Shown here in pieces: positions 35,227 through 43,061 of a stretch of DNA of 57,662 nt. Source of the stretch: Candidatus Thorarchaeota archaeon (GTDB taxonomy: Archaea; Asgardarchaeota; Thorarchaeia; Thorarchaeales; Thorarchaeaceae); the NCBI GenBank assembly GCA_016839245.1, contig JAEOUN010000015.1:1-57662 (forward strand), written 5' to 3'. The stretch's first letter is position 1. Every line of letters starts with the position of its first letter. A program made the translations under genes and the position numbers. The notes beneath the pieces were generated by a model. It made no database searches, was not told the DNA's origin, and saw only the letters and a program-made list of their open reading frames with translations.

Positions 35227-36396
35227 TCACCCTTTCCGTCTTTCCTTCAGTTCGGTCAATCTCTGACCAAAATCAATATGGGCTATTTTTTTGGTAATGC
35301 CAGGAGCGATAATGAGTACTGGAATTGTAAATATCCAAATTACACTCAGATCTACTAACAATGTCGAATAGGTACCTTCTACAAACATTCTGATGAGACT
35401 CCGGTAAACATTAGTTATCGGAACATATTCATCAAAAATGCCAAAGTTTTCACCAACCAACTCAAGTGGAGCTATGCCACCACATACTATCCAGTAAAAG
35501 AGACCAGCGAGAGCAGATAGAGGAACCATATATACGGAATTGCGAGTGAATGAACCCAACATGATCCCTATTCCAGAACAAAGGAGTGACAGTGGCAAAG
35601 TCAGCATGATGAAGGTGAAGACATCACCTTGAGGCCAGAATCCAAACAGGAGATATCCCATAATGAAGAGAATTGGAGTAGCGAGATAACTAATCACAAC
35701 GCCACTAAGGATCTTGCCTAAGAATATCGAGTATGGCGATTGACTGGATAGATCGATCTCGTTCCATGTATCTTGTTCGAATTCCTGTGTCAGTGTAGAA
35801 CCAGCACCATATATTGCACCTACCATGATACCGTATATACTAATTGTCCAAGCCATATAGGCCATTCGTGGCGTTGTATATGAACGAAGATTTTCAACCT
35901 CAAAGGTAACAGAAACATCATCACCAAGATAACTCTGATAGAAGAGATCAAGCTTCCGGATTACAGGCATTCGGAGGTTCTTGGTAAAATCTTCGTGAAC
36001 ATTGGCCACTTGGATATGGATGTACGTAGATTGGTTGTGTGATAATGCATATTCAAATCCAGAGGGAATAGTGATCACAAGGAGAAGTTCTCCATTATCA
36101 AACAGTTGTGAAGCTCTTTCTGCACTCATCTCTATTGGTACCAATCTTGGAGGTATTTCGTCGTAAGCGCCTAGGATTTCAATAAGTCCATTCGTATATG
36201 TGCCAGGGTTTTGTTCCTCTACGACAAGACCAACTTCAACTCCGCTCCCATAATATACCCCACCCATCAGAAGAGTAAATGCTGTTAGGAATAGTATTGG
36301 CAGTAGAATGACGAGAGAGAGTTTTCGAGGATTTCGTCTCCACACTCTTAACTCCTTGATCAGACTTGAAACTATAACTCTTCCAGATAGATTCAT
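35227..36396 (-). CDS. ABC-2 type transporter permease, second subunit
   Basis: A 389-aa protein with an N-terminal helix, a ~150-residue outside domain and five to six C-terminal helices, the layout of ABC-2/YhgE-NatB-type permeases. MAYMAWTISIYGIMVGAIYG and EQDTWNEIDLSSQSPYSIFL mark the family's amphipathic coupling helix. Its ATG overlaps the stop of the upstream permease by four bases, so the two are translationally coupled. It forms a heterodimeric exporter with that protein and the ATPase. Confidence 0.85.
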   Translation of the reverse strand: MNLSGRVIVSSLIKELRVWRRNPRKLSLVILLPILFLTAFTLLMGGVYYGSGVEVGLVVEEQNPGTYTNGLIEILGAYDEIPPRLVPIEMSAERASQLFDNGELLLVITIPSGFEYALSHNQSTYIHIQVANVHEDFTKNLRMPVIRKLDLFYQSYLGDDVSVTFEVENLRSYTTPRMAYMAWTISIYGIMVGAIYGAGSTLTQEFEQDTWNEIDLSSQSPYSIFLGKILSGVVISYLATPILFIMGYLLFGFWPQGDVFTFIMLTLPLSLLCSGIGIMLGSFTRNSVYMVPLSALAGLFYWIVCGGIAPLELVGENFGIFDEYVPITNVYRSLIRMFVEGTYSTLLVDLSVIWIFTIPVLIIAPGITKKIAHIDFGQRLTELKERRKG

Positions 36397-37526
36397 GATT
36401 GCTCAACCTCCTTGTTCATGAAACGAACGACAACCAGAGAGAGTATTAACCAAGTTCCAATCAAGAAGAGTGTACTAGGCCAGAGACCTAGCAAGGTGTT
36501 AGAAAAGAATACACGAATCCAAAGCCCAATAGAGTGAGTTATTGGGATAATGAGGATAATTAACCTCAAAGCAATTGGAACAAGCCCAATCGGAGCAAGT
36601 CCACCTCCTGCGAGAAAACCAACTATAGTGATCAATACTGAAGCCAACAATGCTTGTTCTCTATTTCTTGTCTTCATACCTATGAGCTCGCCAAGAGGAA
36701 CTAGAGCAAGAATGGATAGAATGAGAATACCAAAGAGAACAAGGAGTGACCCAGTGGGATACACATCAAGACCAAGGCAGACAATTGGAATCATTATTAT
36801 CAGTGTCAAAAACGATCTAGGAATGGCAGCAATTGTTCTGCCTATTAAAATGGCAAATTTGGGAGCTGGCGAATTTAGAGTATCCTGAATAGCACCTGTT
36901 TCAAATTCAGTAGCTGTCAGCATTGCTTGACTCGCAAGAGAACAGGCTATCAGAGATAGAAGTATCACTACTGCACCCATATAGGCGAGGCTAGAGGGAG
37001 TCATTGGTAAAAACAGAGTTTCATCTAAAGCAACTTTAGCGTTGGATTGGTCAAATTCAGGAGAGACTGCTCCTTGATTAAATAGCAATACTGCAGCTTC
37101 AATACGATGAACATAGTTCTTTACGATATCATCATTGATATTATTGAGGAACAGTATTATGGTCGCCTCCTGCCCCGAGGATATGTTTGCTCCAAATCCT
37201 TCAGGAATGAGAATATAACCAATAAGTTGATTGGACTCATAGAGGTCCGAGGCGGTCTCTAAATCATATTTTTCAATGTTAAACCAAGTATGATTGGTCG
37301 TCGATACCATATCTTCAATAATTCCAGCCATATCATCGGCTTGAGAAGACTGATCTTGGACAACCAGTCCACATACAAAAGATTCACCACCACCAATTGA
37401 ATTCGTCATTATCGAGTAGACTAATAGAAAAGCAATGGGAATAATCAGACTTGGAGCAGCAAACCTAGGATCACGTTTGGCTTGCCTCAAGTCTTTCCTC
37501 ACAATAGCGGCAATCGTCCGTAACAT
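36393..37526 (-). CDS. ABC-2 type transporter permease, first subunit
   Basis: A 377-aa protein with the same layout as the next gene product: an N-terminal helix (FAAPSLIIPIAFLLVYSIM), a ~130-residue outside domain and about five C-terminal helices (starting near YMGAVVILLSLIACSLAS). LTATEFETGAIQDTLNSPAP is the coupling segment. It follows the ATPase gene with one base between stop and start and overlaps the second permease gene. Likely part of a drug, lipid or peptide exporter. Confidence 0.86.
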   Translation of the reverse strand: MLRTIAAIVRKDLRQAKRDPRFAAPSLIIPIAFLLVYSIMTNSIGGGESFVCGLVVQDQSSQADDMAGIIEDMVSTTNHTWFNIEKYDLETASDLYESNQLIGYILIPEGFGANISSGQEATIILFLNNINDDIVKNYVHRIEAAVLLFNQGAVSPEFDQSNAKVALDETLFLPMTPSSLAYMGAVVILLSLIACSLASQAMLTATEFETGAIQDTLNSPAPKFAILIGRTIAAIPRSFLTLIIMIPIVCLGLDVYPTGSLLVLFGILILSILALVPLGELIGMKTRNREQALLASVLITIVGFLAGGGLAPIGLVPIALRLIILIIPITHSIGLWIRVFFSNTLLGLWPSTLFLIGTWLILSLVVVRFMNKEVEQS

Positions 37527-37527
37527 C

Positions 37528-38499
37528 TTAATCCCTCAACTGAGAACCGGTGATAGCAAGAAAGACATCACCAAGCGAAGGTTCACGCATGGATGCCTGC
37601 TTTACAGTGATTCCCTTCTCAGATAATCGACTGATGACAAGGGGAAGATCAGAAGGACCAGCTGCACTACGAATCCAAGCAGTTCGTGGACCACCATCTA
37701 ACGGTTGTGATACCTTTTCAACTGGTAGTTTTACAACTTCATGAAGCCACTCCTTGTCATAATCTGATAATAGTCCTTCGACAAGTATCTCAATAAGAAA
37801 ATCACCAATGTGCTCTCGTTTGAGCTCACTAGGAGTACCCTCAGCAACAAGTTGTCCATTATCAATGATAAGAACACGATCTGCTAGAGCCTCTGCCTCA
37901 TCCATATAATTAGTGCAGAATAAAATAGTACGTCCTTGATCCCTCAGACTTCTTACTTGATTCCAGATCAAATTGCGACTCTGGACATCAACACCAATTG
38001 ACATCTCATCAAGTACCAATAGTTCAGAGTCATGAAGAATTGCTCTCACAAGCGCAAGACGTCGCTTCATTCCACCTGAATATGTCTTGACAAGATCATC
38101 CTTACGACTAGTAAGACCAGCAATCTGCAACATCATCTCAACTCGTTTTGATACCTCATTCTTTGGTATTCCATAAAGATCTGCATGATACTCAAGTGCC
38201 TCTTGAGCAGTCAGGTCTTGATAGAGTGCTGTTTCTTGAGGCATGAAACCGATGAGCTTACGAATAGCCTCCAAGTTTCCAGAAACTTCCATCCCAGCCA
38301 CTTTCACACTACCAGATGTTGGTCTAAGAATACCTGTTATGAGTTTCACTGCCGTGGATTTGCCGGCTCCATTTGGTCCAAGTAGACCGATAATCTCTCC
38401 CTTTTTTACCGAAATGGAGAGGCCATTAAGTGCTTTGATACCACCTTTATAGACATGGGTCAAGCTAGACGCTTCAATTATAGGATTCAATCCAATCAC
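37528..38499 (-). CDS. ABC-2 exporter ATP-binding protein
   Basis: A 323-aa protein: a ~220-residue ABC ATPase with Walker A GPNGAGKST, Q-loop GFMPQETALYQDLT, signature YSGGMKRRL, Walker B ELLVLDEMSIGVD and H-loop FCTNYMDEAE, followed by the ~90-residue C-terminal domain found in drug and Na exporter ATPases (DrrA/NatA/CcmA type). It starts at GTG 38499, about 26 bases after a TATA-like ATAATAT, so the mRNA is nearly leaderless. It is the first gene of a three-gene export operon divergent from a TrmB-type regulator. Confidence 0.93.
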   Translation of the reverse strand: MIGLNPIIEASSLTHVYKGGIKALNGLSISVKKGEIIGLLGPNGAGKSTAVKLITGILRPTSGSVKVAGMEVSGNLEAIRKLIGFMPQETALYQDLTAQEALEYHADLYGIPKNEVSKRVEMMLQIAGLTSRKDDLVKTYSGGMKRRLALVRAILHDSELLVLDEMSIGVDVQSRNLIWNQVRSLRDQGRTILFCTNYMDEAEALADRVLIIDNGQLVAEGTPSELKREHIGDFLIEILVEGLLSDYDKEWLHEVVKLPVEKVSQPLDGGPRTAWIRSAAGPSDLPLVISRLSEKGITVKQASMREPSLGDVFLAITGSQLRD

Positions 38500-38525
38500 C
38501 TACATCACCAGAGTGTATTTTGAAC

Positions 38526-38532
38526 ATATTAT
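38526..38532 (-). promoter_or_regulatory. TATA box of the ABC-2 exporter operon
   Basis: On the minus strand ATAATAT lies exactly 6 bases downstream of operator 1 and about 27 bases upstream of the GTG start of the ATPase gene. Confidence 0.55.
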
Positions 38533-38538
38533 ACTGGT

Positions 38539-38555
38539 GTCACGTTAGGAGTTAC
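38539..38555 (-). promoter_or_regulatory. Operator 1 upstream of the ABC-2 operon
   Basis: Read on the minus strand this is GTAACTCCTAACGTGAC, matching operator 2 at 15 of 17 positions. It ends 6 bases before the TATA box of the exporter operon, abutting the expected BRE. That position suits an activator, or a repressor that blocks TFB. Confidence 0.65.
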
Positions 38556-38620
38556 TTCGTAATATTCTCTTCTTAATCTGGAAGACAGAGGTCAGTTTAG
38601 AATAAGCACATCATAGAACT

Positions 38621-38637
38621 GTCACTCCTAAAGTGAC
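38621..38637 (+). promoter_or_regulatory. Operator 2 upstream of the TrmB-type regulator gene
   Basis: GTCACTCCTAAAGTGAC has arms GTCACT and AGTGAC, which extend to 7 bp with the flanking T and A. It lies 6 bases before the TATA box TTTAATA of the regulator gene, the same spacing as operator 1 on the other strand. This suggests autoregulation by the TrmB-type protein. Confidence 0.65.
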
Positions 38638-38643
38638 AAGAGG

Positions 38644-38650
38644 TTTAATA
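38644..38650 (+). promoter_or_regulatory. TATA box of the TrmB-type regulator gene
   Basis: TTTAATA lies 6 bases after operator 2 and 32-41 bases before the GTG/ATG start, giving a very short leader. Confidence 0.55.
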
Positions 38651-38684
38651 TTCTGGGATTTAAGTAGTTCATGATGTGTTAACA

Positions 38685-39515
38685 ATGGGGCAAGACAATA
38701 TTGTAGAGGACCTTATTCAACTTGGTCTTACAAAGAATGGAGCGAAAGCATTCAAATCTTTAGTAAAACTAGGCAGAGCTACTGCAAGTAAGATAGCCGA
38801 AGATTCAGGGATTCCGAGGAGTAAAGTCTACGAAACACTGGAGAGTCTCAAAAATCTTGGAATAATTAGAGAAGAACTTGATACATCACCACGAGAATTC
38901 GACCCATTTCCAGTCGAGTCAGTGATCCGTCATTTGGAAGAACGAATAAAAGTATCCGCAAATAGTTCTCTTGCCATTTTGAAGGCACTTCAAGAATCCA
39001 GAAAGCAGGAGCCAAAGGAATTCGCATGGGCTGTGCGAGGACATGAGCAGATACTTGTAGATATAAGAACTGCAATTGAGAATGCAGGGAATTATGTCAA
39101 AATTGCCTCAGCATCACCTGAAATTCTCGGTCATTTGAGGACTGCGTTTAGCGCTGCAAAGAATCAAGGCATCAGCATTGAACTCATAACGACAACATCA
39201 GGAGCAAGAGAGGTAGTAGGACTAGAACATTATTTGAGTGTCAACATAGGAATGCCAACCAAAGAGATATTATTGGAGAGCTTTAAAGAAATCTTTCAGA
39301 ATCCACAAATACCTCCAGATGAATGGGAACCGACTCGTATGTTAATCATGAATGTTGATGGTCACGAGAGTGTTGGTGTATTCCTTCCAAAAGATGATTC
39401 ATCACAACCTTGGGCGCTCCACATCCGTAGTCAGCTAGTTGTTCTTATTCAATGGCAAGTTGTAAAGACAGTCATATCTTTTGTAGAAGCCATATCACAA
39501 AATAAAGAATCATAG
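38685..39515 (+). CDS. TrmB-family transcription regulator
   Basis: About 276 aa from ATG 38685 (GTG 38676 is possible). Residues ~5-75 form the TrmB winged helix: IQLGLTKNGAKAFKSLVKLG, then ATASKIAEDSGIPRSKVYET as recognition helix and LKNLGIIREE as wing. A short coiled linker leads to a PLD-like C-terminal domain (AWAVRGHEQILVDI, YVKIASASPEILG, SIELITTTSG) without the sugar-binding domain of classical TrmB. It is divergent from the ABC-2 exporter operon. Paired operators in the shared promoter region make it the likely controller of that operon and of itself. Confidence 0.88.
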   Translation: MGQDNIVEDLIQLGLTKNGAKAFKSLVKLGRATASKIAEDSGIPRSKVYETLESLKNLGIIREELDTSPREFDPFPVESVIRHLEERIKVSANSSLAILKALQESRKQEPKEFAWAVRGHEQILVDIRTAIENAGNYVKIASASPEILGHLRTAFSAAKNQGISIELITTTSGAREVVGLEHYLSVNIGMPTKEILLESFKEIFQNPQIPPDEWEPTRMLIMNVDGHESVGVFLPKDDSSQPWALHIRSQLVVLIQWQVVKTVISFVEAISQNKES

Positions 39516-39600
39516 GTCAACATATCCTATTAATTCTAAAATCCTTATTCGATTCATATTTTAATAAGCGTAAGACCATAGTTATAGGAGCGATAGAACT

Positions 39601-40410
39601 ATGGATGAACCTCATCTTAGAGCTCTGAGATGTCCGGAATGTGGAAAGAAACTCAGGTTGAATGGATCACTATCACTTGGGGAGGATATGGAAGAGGGCA
39701 AAATCACATGCGAGAAAGAACATTCTTGGCCTGTAAGAGATAGCATTCCATCACTTGTCTTTCCAGCAATCAACAAGGAAGATGCCAAATGGGTGGCAGA
39801 ATATGATGAGATAGCGGAATCGTACGATAATCTGCTGAAGCAGTACGATAACTTCCTTGGCATCGATATGATGAAAGAACGAGAGCGATTCAGCCTATTC
39901 ATTCCTATTGAGGGACCTTGTAAAATACTTGATGTCAGTGTTGGGACAGCTGCAAATTTCATTGCGCTCCAAAATCAATTCAAACATGAGATGGGAAGAT
40001 TCAATCTGCATGGAATGGACCTTTCTACTGGAATGCTCGAGGTAGCAAAAAGAAAGGTTCGTGAGAGAGATATGCATGTCAGTCTAACTCATGGGAGTGT
40101 CTTCAATATCCCTTACCAGAGTAACTTCTTTAATATTGTATTGCATGTAGGGGGAATCAACACTTTTTCAGATATTCACGGGGCTTTAGAAGAGATGCTG
40201 CGCGTGGTTCGAACAGGAGGGCTTGTTATTGTCATAGATGAGGGATTATCCCCAAAGATGAGAGACTCAGAGAGAGGTAAAGAAATAATTAAGACAAACT
40301 CGCTTTTTGCAGCTCGCCCCCCTATTGAATTCATTCCTCCAAAAGCACAAAGCATAGAGATCAGCTATATCATGAATGAAACCTTCTATCAAATGATCTT
40401 TACAAAATGA
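39601..40410 (+). CDS. SAM-dependent methyltransferase with N-terminal zinc-ribbon-like segment
   Basis: A 269-aa protein. Residues ~9-50 (LRCPECGKKLRLNGS, then ITCEKEHSWPV and IPSLVF) resemble a Trm112/RlmA-type zinc ribbon. The class I methyltransferase core follows: CKILDVSVGTAANFI (motif I), LHGMDLSTGMLEVAKRK (motif II), LTHGSVFNIPYQSNFFNIVL and MLRVVRTGGLVIVIDEG. The overall shape is UbiE/RlmA-like. The substrate could be RNA, quinone or a small molecule. TATTTTAATAAG about 45 bases upstream is a good TATA box. Confidence 0.85.
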   Translation: MDEPHLRALRCPECGKKLRLNGSLSLGEDMEEGKITCEKEHSWPVRDSIPSLVFPAINKEDAKWVAEYDEIAESYDNLLKQYDNFLGIDMMKERERFSLFIPIEGPCKILDVSVGTAANFIALQNQFKHEMGRFNLHGMDLSTGMLEVAKRKVRERDMHVSLTHGSVFNIPYQSNFFNIVLHVGGINTFSDIHGALEEMLRVVRTGGLVIVIDEGLSPKMRDSERGKEIIKTNSLFAARPPIEFIPPKAQSIEISYIMNETFYQMIFTK

Positions 40411-40462
40411 TAATGTTGTTGAAGTAGATTATATAGAAGCAATATTCAGAAAAAAAGAGTGC

Positions 40463-40579
40463 TCAGGTTGCTTCCCACAAGAGCACTTCTTTCAATGTCA
40501 CCTTACACGATGTTGAAGCATCCACAGAGTGCTCATCGGTTCCTCGCTTTAACACAGCTGCTTTGATCTCTTGCGTCAT
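40463..40579 (-). CDS. Microprotein C (38 aa) of a three-gene small-ORF operon
   Basis: It starts at ATG 40579, 6 bases after the stop of microprotein B, with AGGT about 9 bases upstream. It encodes a 38-aa peptide, MTQEIKAAVLKRGTDEHSVD then ASTSCKVTLKEVLLWEAT, with one Cys and no membrane segment. A GTGCTC/GAGCAC stem (within 40457-40486) overlaps its end and may act as terminator. Identification rests on spacing and ribosome binding signals, not on homology. Confidence 0.45.
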   Translation of the reverse strand: MTQEIKAAVLKRGTDEHSVDASTSCKVTLKEVLLWEAT

Positions 40580-40585
40580 TCTAAT

Positions 40586-40675
40586 CTACCTGTACATGTA
40601 GGAATGCGTAATCGCATCTGTGGAAATCTTCTTTCTTGGTCGATATTCTTTCTTGATTGTTCTGTCGAATTCCAT
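40586..40675 (-). CDS. Microprotein B (29 aa) of a three-gene small-ORF operon
   Basis: It starts at ATG 40675, 7 bases after a full GGAGGT, the best ribosome binding site in this part of the window. The 29-aa product is strongly basic in its first half (TIKKEYRPRKKIS) and ends in HSYMYR. The GGAGGT overlaps the last codons and stop of microprotein A, so translation of the two is probably coupled. A nucleic-acid-binding peptide is conceivable given the basic charge. Confidence 0.5.
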   Translation of the reverse strand: MEFDRTIKKEYRPRKKISTDAITHSYMYR

Positions 40676-40680
40676 ACCTT

Positions 40681-40788
40681 TTACCTCCGGTGTAAGTAAG
40701 CAAATCCAATAGCATCAATTGTACGCAATCGAGCTATCTTCTCATCCAATGTTCCGTAATCCTTTGAGATTCGTTCTGTTTGATTCAT
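40681..40788 (-). CDS. Microprotein A (35 aa) of a three-gene small-ORF operon
   Basis: It starts at ATG 40788 with GAGG 9 bases upstream. A longer in-frame reading to 40926 exists but runs through the repeat-rich promoter and lacks a ribosome binding site, so the short form is preferred. The 35-aa product (ISKDYGTLDEKIARLRTIDA in its core, ending FAYLHRR) is charged and helical. It is the first of three tightly packed small genes behind the 31-bp motif array, divergent from a winged-helix regulator. Confidence 0.5.
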   Translation of the reverse strand: MNQTERISKDYGTLDEKIARLRTIDAIGFAYLHRR

Positions 40789-40831
40789 TGCAAGTAACCT
40801 CGAGAAAGACTGTAAGTCTACAAGATGACAT

Positions 40832-40908
40832 AAACCATAAATACATATAAGGTTTTTCATACAAACCATTTTGTAAATTAAATGATTTATTACAAACCAT
40901 AATGGTTT
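40832..40908. promoter_or_regulatory. Array of three AAACCAT motifs at exact 31-bp spacing
   Basis: AAACCAT occurs at 40832-40838, 40863-40869 and 40894-40900. The outermost motif pairs with ATGGTTT at 40902-40908 as a perfect 15-bp palindrome with a one-base centre, and two motifs extend to ACAAACCAT. The 31-bp step is about three helical turns, so bound proteins would line up on one face. The microprotein TATA-like box (TTATATG on the minus strand, about 40848) lies between the first two motifs. Confidence 0.65.
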
Positions 40909-41075
40909 TTTGGTTCTATATATCATTAGTAATTGGCAAATGGTGCAATAAACAAACTTATATTCTACTAAATTGATGTATAAAGTGAGCTCAATCTGTT
41001 ATATTGGACGAAAAAACTGACACTCAAAGAGTCGTTGCTTCAAGAAGGATTGAAGTAACTTAGAAAGGATACGCA

Positions 41076-41837
41076 TTGGTGAAGACAGAGATGAACGATG
41101 AAATTACTGATAGTCTGAAAGGGATTGTTCTTACAAAAGAGGGCAAAATTCCACAGAAAGAGATTATTTTTATCACTGATGAAGAGAAGGCAGCAGTTCT
41201 TGACGAGCCCGTCAGACTACATATCTTGCAGGTCATCAGAGGGGGCATTGATGACACAATTACAACAGAGCGAGTAGACGATAACGGCGACAAGATCATC
41301 CGCGTAAGAGAAGTGAAACGTGATGCCCTATCAGTACTAGAGATTGTGAAACTCTCGACGGAATGCTGTGGACCGGATATTGAGATCACTAAGAACCAAG
41401 TCTATCATCACCTTCCAACATTAGAAAAGTATGGATATGTTATCAAATTTGGCACTGTGACAACAGGAAAGAGAACCACAGACTACTGGCGTCGCACAGC
41501 AAAAGGATTCATGTTGACGAAGGGAGCGTGGATAGGTGATGAGGGGCCATTGGCAAAGAAGATGAAACCTTATGTTGATAGTATGTTGGAAACTTTTGAT
41601 TTAGACATATCAGAATCGGATAAAACCAGATTGCTCGAATTAATGACTCGCAATGTTCTGATGCAGGGAGCTTGGCGTACTGAGATAGCAGAGCTAGTTA
41701 AAGGAGACGTTGCAGATAAGAAAGTCCTTGATATGTATGAGACCTTACTACACTACTATGCAATGGGATCAAAGGAGTATGTGGAAAATGTGATGGAAAT
41801 TAGGAAAATCCTCTTTCCCAAAAAATCTTCCATTTAA
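41076..41837 (+). CDS. ArsR-like winged-helix transcription regulator
   Basis: A 253-aa protein. TTG 41076 has AAAGGA 7 bases upstream; ATG 41091 is possible. Residues ~35-150 form a winged helix: VLDEPVRLHILQVIRGG is the first helix pair, EITKNQVYHHLPTLEKYGYV the recognition helix with the typical Y-H-H-L, and FGTVTTGKRTTDYWRRTAKG the wing. A ~50-residue acidic insert lies between the first helices. The C-terminal ~100 residues are helical and may dimerise. It is divergent from the microprotein operon and close to the 31-bp motif array, which is its most likely binding site. Confidence 0.75.
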   Translation: MVKTEMNDEITDSLKGIVLTKEGKIPQKEIIFITDEEKAAVLDEPVRLHILQVIRGGIDDTITTERVDDNGDKIIRVREVKRDALSVLEIVKLSTECCGPDIEITKNQVYHHLPTLEKYGYVIKFGTVTTGKRTTDYWRRTAKGFMLTKGAWIGDEGPLAKKMKPYVDSMLETFDLDISESDKTRLLELMTRNVLMQGAWRTEIAELVKGDVADKKVLDMYETLLHYYAMGSKEYVENVMEIRKILFPKKSSI

Positions 41838-41886
41838 TATTGCAATTCTAATAATTAGGGAACCTACAGTCTCTATCAAACTCTCA

Positions 41887-42126
41887 TCATACCATAGCAG
41901 CGCAGACATTAGTCTGGGTTTCAGTTACTCCTGGAAGTGCCTTTAGTTTATCAACAACGAAAGTACTGAGATGAGCGTTGTCAGAAAATTCTCCTTTTAT
42001 GATGATATCAAATGCACCAAAGATAAGATAGACCTCACAAGTCTCGTCCATCTTTTTTACTTGCTCAAACACATCGTTCTGCGCAGCCATGTCAACATTA
42101 AGCAGGATATATGCAGTTACTGTCAT
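41887..42126 (-). CDS. Stand-alone Lrp/AsnC ligand-binding (RAM) domain protein
   Basis: About 79 aa from MTVTAYILLNVDM; an ATG five codons earlier is possible. The whole protein matches the AsnC ligand-binding domain: VFEQVKKMDETCEVYLIFGA, FDIIIKGEF and LKALPGVTETQTNV. The DNA-binding half is absent. Such stand-alone domains form rings that bind amino acids or partner with full Lrp regulators. It follows the two profilin-like genes on the same strand, about 96 bases after the nearer one. Confidence 0.85.
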   Translation of the reverse strand: MTVTAYILLNVDMAAQNDVFEQVKKMDETCEVYLIFGAFDIIIKGEFSDNAHLSTFVVDKLKALPGVTETQTNVCAAMV

Positions 42127-42222
42127 AAAGTGTAACCTCATTTTTTATGATAGTTGGGGTTTTGCAAAGTACCTCTTAATTCTTTCCGCTATTTCAATAA
42201 TAAGTGACTCACTCCAGCCGTA

Positions 42223-42597
42223 CTACACAGCACCTTTCAAGTGGATGGCTGCTTTGGTTAGGTCAATAATTGCCAATTCAGGTATTGATGAATCTTCAGT
42301 CCATGCGATTGCCCAGCTCTTTTCATCGATACGTGCCATAAGGAGATGACCTTGTTTGTCCCCAGAACTTGCAATATAAAGGTCTTGAGTTGAGGTGATT
42401 CGTTTATACCTAACACCGCATACAGTAAGTTTGCTAGCAGCAGATTTAGGCGCATCAAGAAGAGCCGCAACATCATCTAAGAGATTCCAGTTTTCCGTCT
42501 GCCAGATGATTTCATTGCCTTTTGCAACAGCAAATGCCTGTATCTTTGGATTATTCTCATAGAGTTGATACCATTGACGACTTATTGCAGACTCCAA
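42223..42597 (-). CDS. Profilin-like protein, paralog 2
   Basis: A 124-aa protein. The order QAFAVAKGNEIIWQTENWNL, GVRYKRITSTQDLYIASSGD and HLLMARIDEKSWAIAWTED, followed by a C-terminal helix, matches the profilin fold (first strands with a Trp, central KY-like strand, basic loop, final strand and helix). Asgard archaea encode profilins that regulate actin. It is paralogous to the next upstream gene at roughly the 30% level by eye. A roadblock/LC7 protein has a similar fold and size and is the main alternative. It is preceded by an inverted repeat. Confidence 0.55.
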   Translation of the reverse strand: MESAISRQWYQLYENNPKIQAFAVAKGNEIIWQTENWNLLDDVAALLDAPKSAASKLTVCGVRYKRITSTQDLYIASSGDKQGHLLMARIDEKSWAIAWTEDSSIPELAIIDLTKAAIHLKGAV

Positions 42598-42628
42598 GAT
42601 ACAACCTCCAGACGGATGAATGATTGAT

Positions 42629-42657
42629 TAGGAAAATATTCTTACAGAATATTCCTA
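42629..42657. terminator. Inverted repeat between the two profilin-like genes
   Basis: TAGGAAAATATTC (42629-42641) and GAATATTCCTA (42647-42657) pair with a two-base bulge and a 5-base loop. It could end the upstream profilin transcript or act as an operator for the downstream gene; no strong T run follows. Confidence 0.4.
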
Positions 42658-42680
42658 TCAACAATCCATCTGCTACTTCT

Positions 42681-43061
42681 TTAGATTTTCCCTCGTAAAG
42701 CCTTTGCAGCTCGATCTACATCAACATAGACACCATCAGGTTGAGCATCAGGTGCGCTCCATGCGACAACCCATCTATCTCCTTCTATCTTTGCTAGGAT
42801 AAGGATACCATTTCCTTGAACATTCCGAGCTACAAGACTTTCAGGAGTTGATCTCATTGTTGAATATCTGACATTATTTTGAGTTACTGCAGGACTTCTT
42901 GACTTAACAGCAGAGATAAGTCCAGAGGCATCAGCTGAAAGGTCCCAGTTATTACTTTGCCACAGTACTTGCCCACCTTCTGTAATTACTCCAAAGGCTT
43001 GTACCATGTTACCTGAACTATTGTAAGCCATTGTATATGCATCCATTACAGGATCGCTCAT
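42681..43061 (-). CDS. Profilin-like protein, paralog 1
   Basis: A 126-aa protein. VQAFGVITEGGQVLWQSNNW, NVRYSTMRSTPESLVARNVQ, GILILAKIEGDRWVVAWSAP and a C-terminal helix (DVDRAAKALRG) follow the profilin pattern and align end to end with the neighbouring gene product. It would bind actin and polyproline-like ligands if the assignment holds. ATG 43061 starts the gene. No actin or gelsolin gene is in the window. A roadblock/longin-type protein is the alternative. Confidence 0.55.
   Translation of the reverse strand: MSDPVMDAYTMAYNSSGNMVQAFGVITEGGQVLWQSNNWDLSADASGLISAVKSRSPAVTQNNVRYSTMRSTPESLVARNVQGNGILILAKIEGDRWVVAWSAPDAQPDGVYVDVDRAAKALRGKI

Noticed and set aside
40832..40908. A short CRISPR array, suggested by the regular 31-bp period
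   Set aside because: Only 7-9 bases per unit are conserved, there are three units and no cas genes; operator sites explain it better.
40681..40926. An 81-codon form of microprotein A
   Set aside because: The extra N-terminal codons run through the 31-bp motif array and TATA-like box; the ATG at 40788 with GAGG upstream is better supported.
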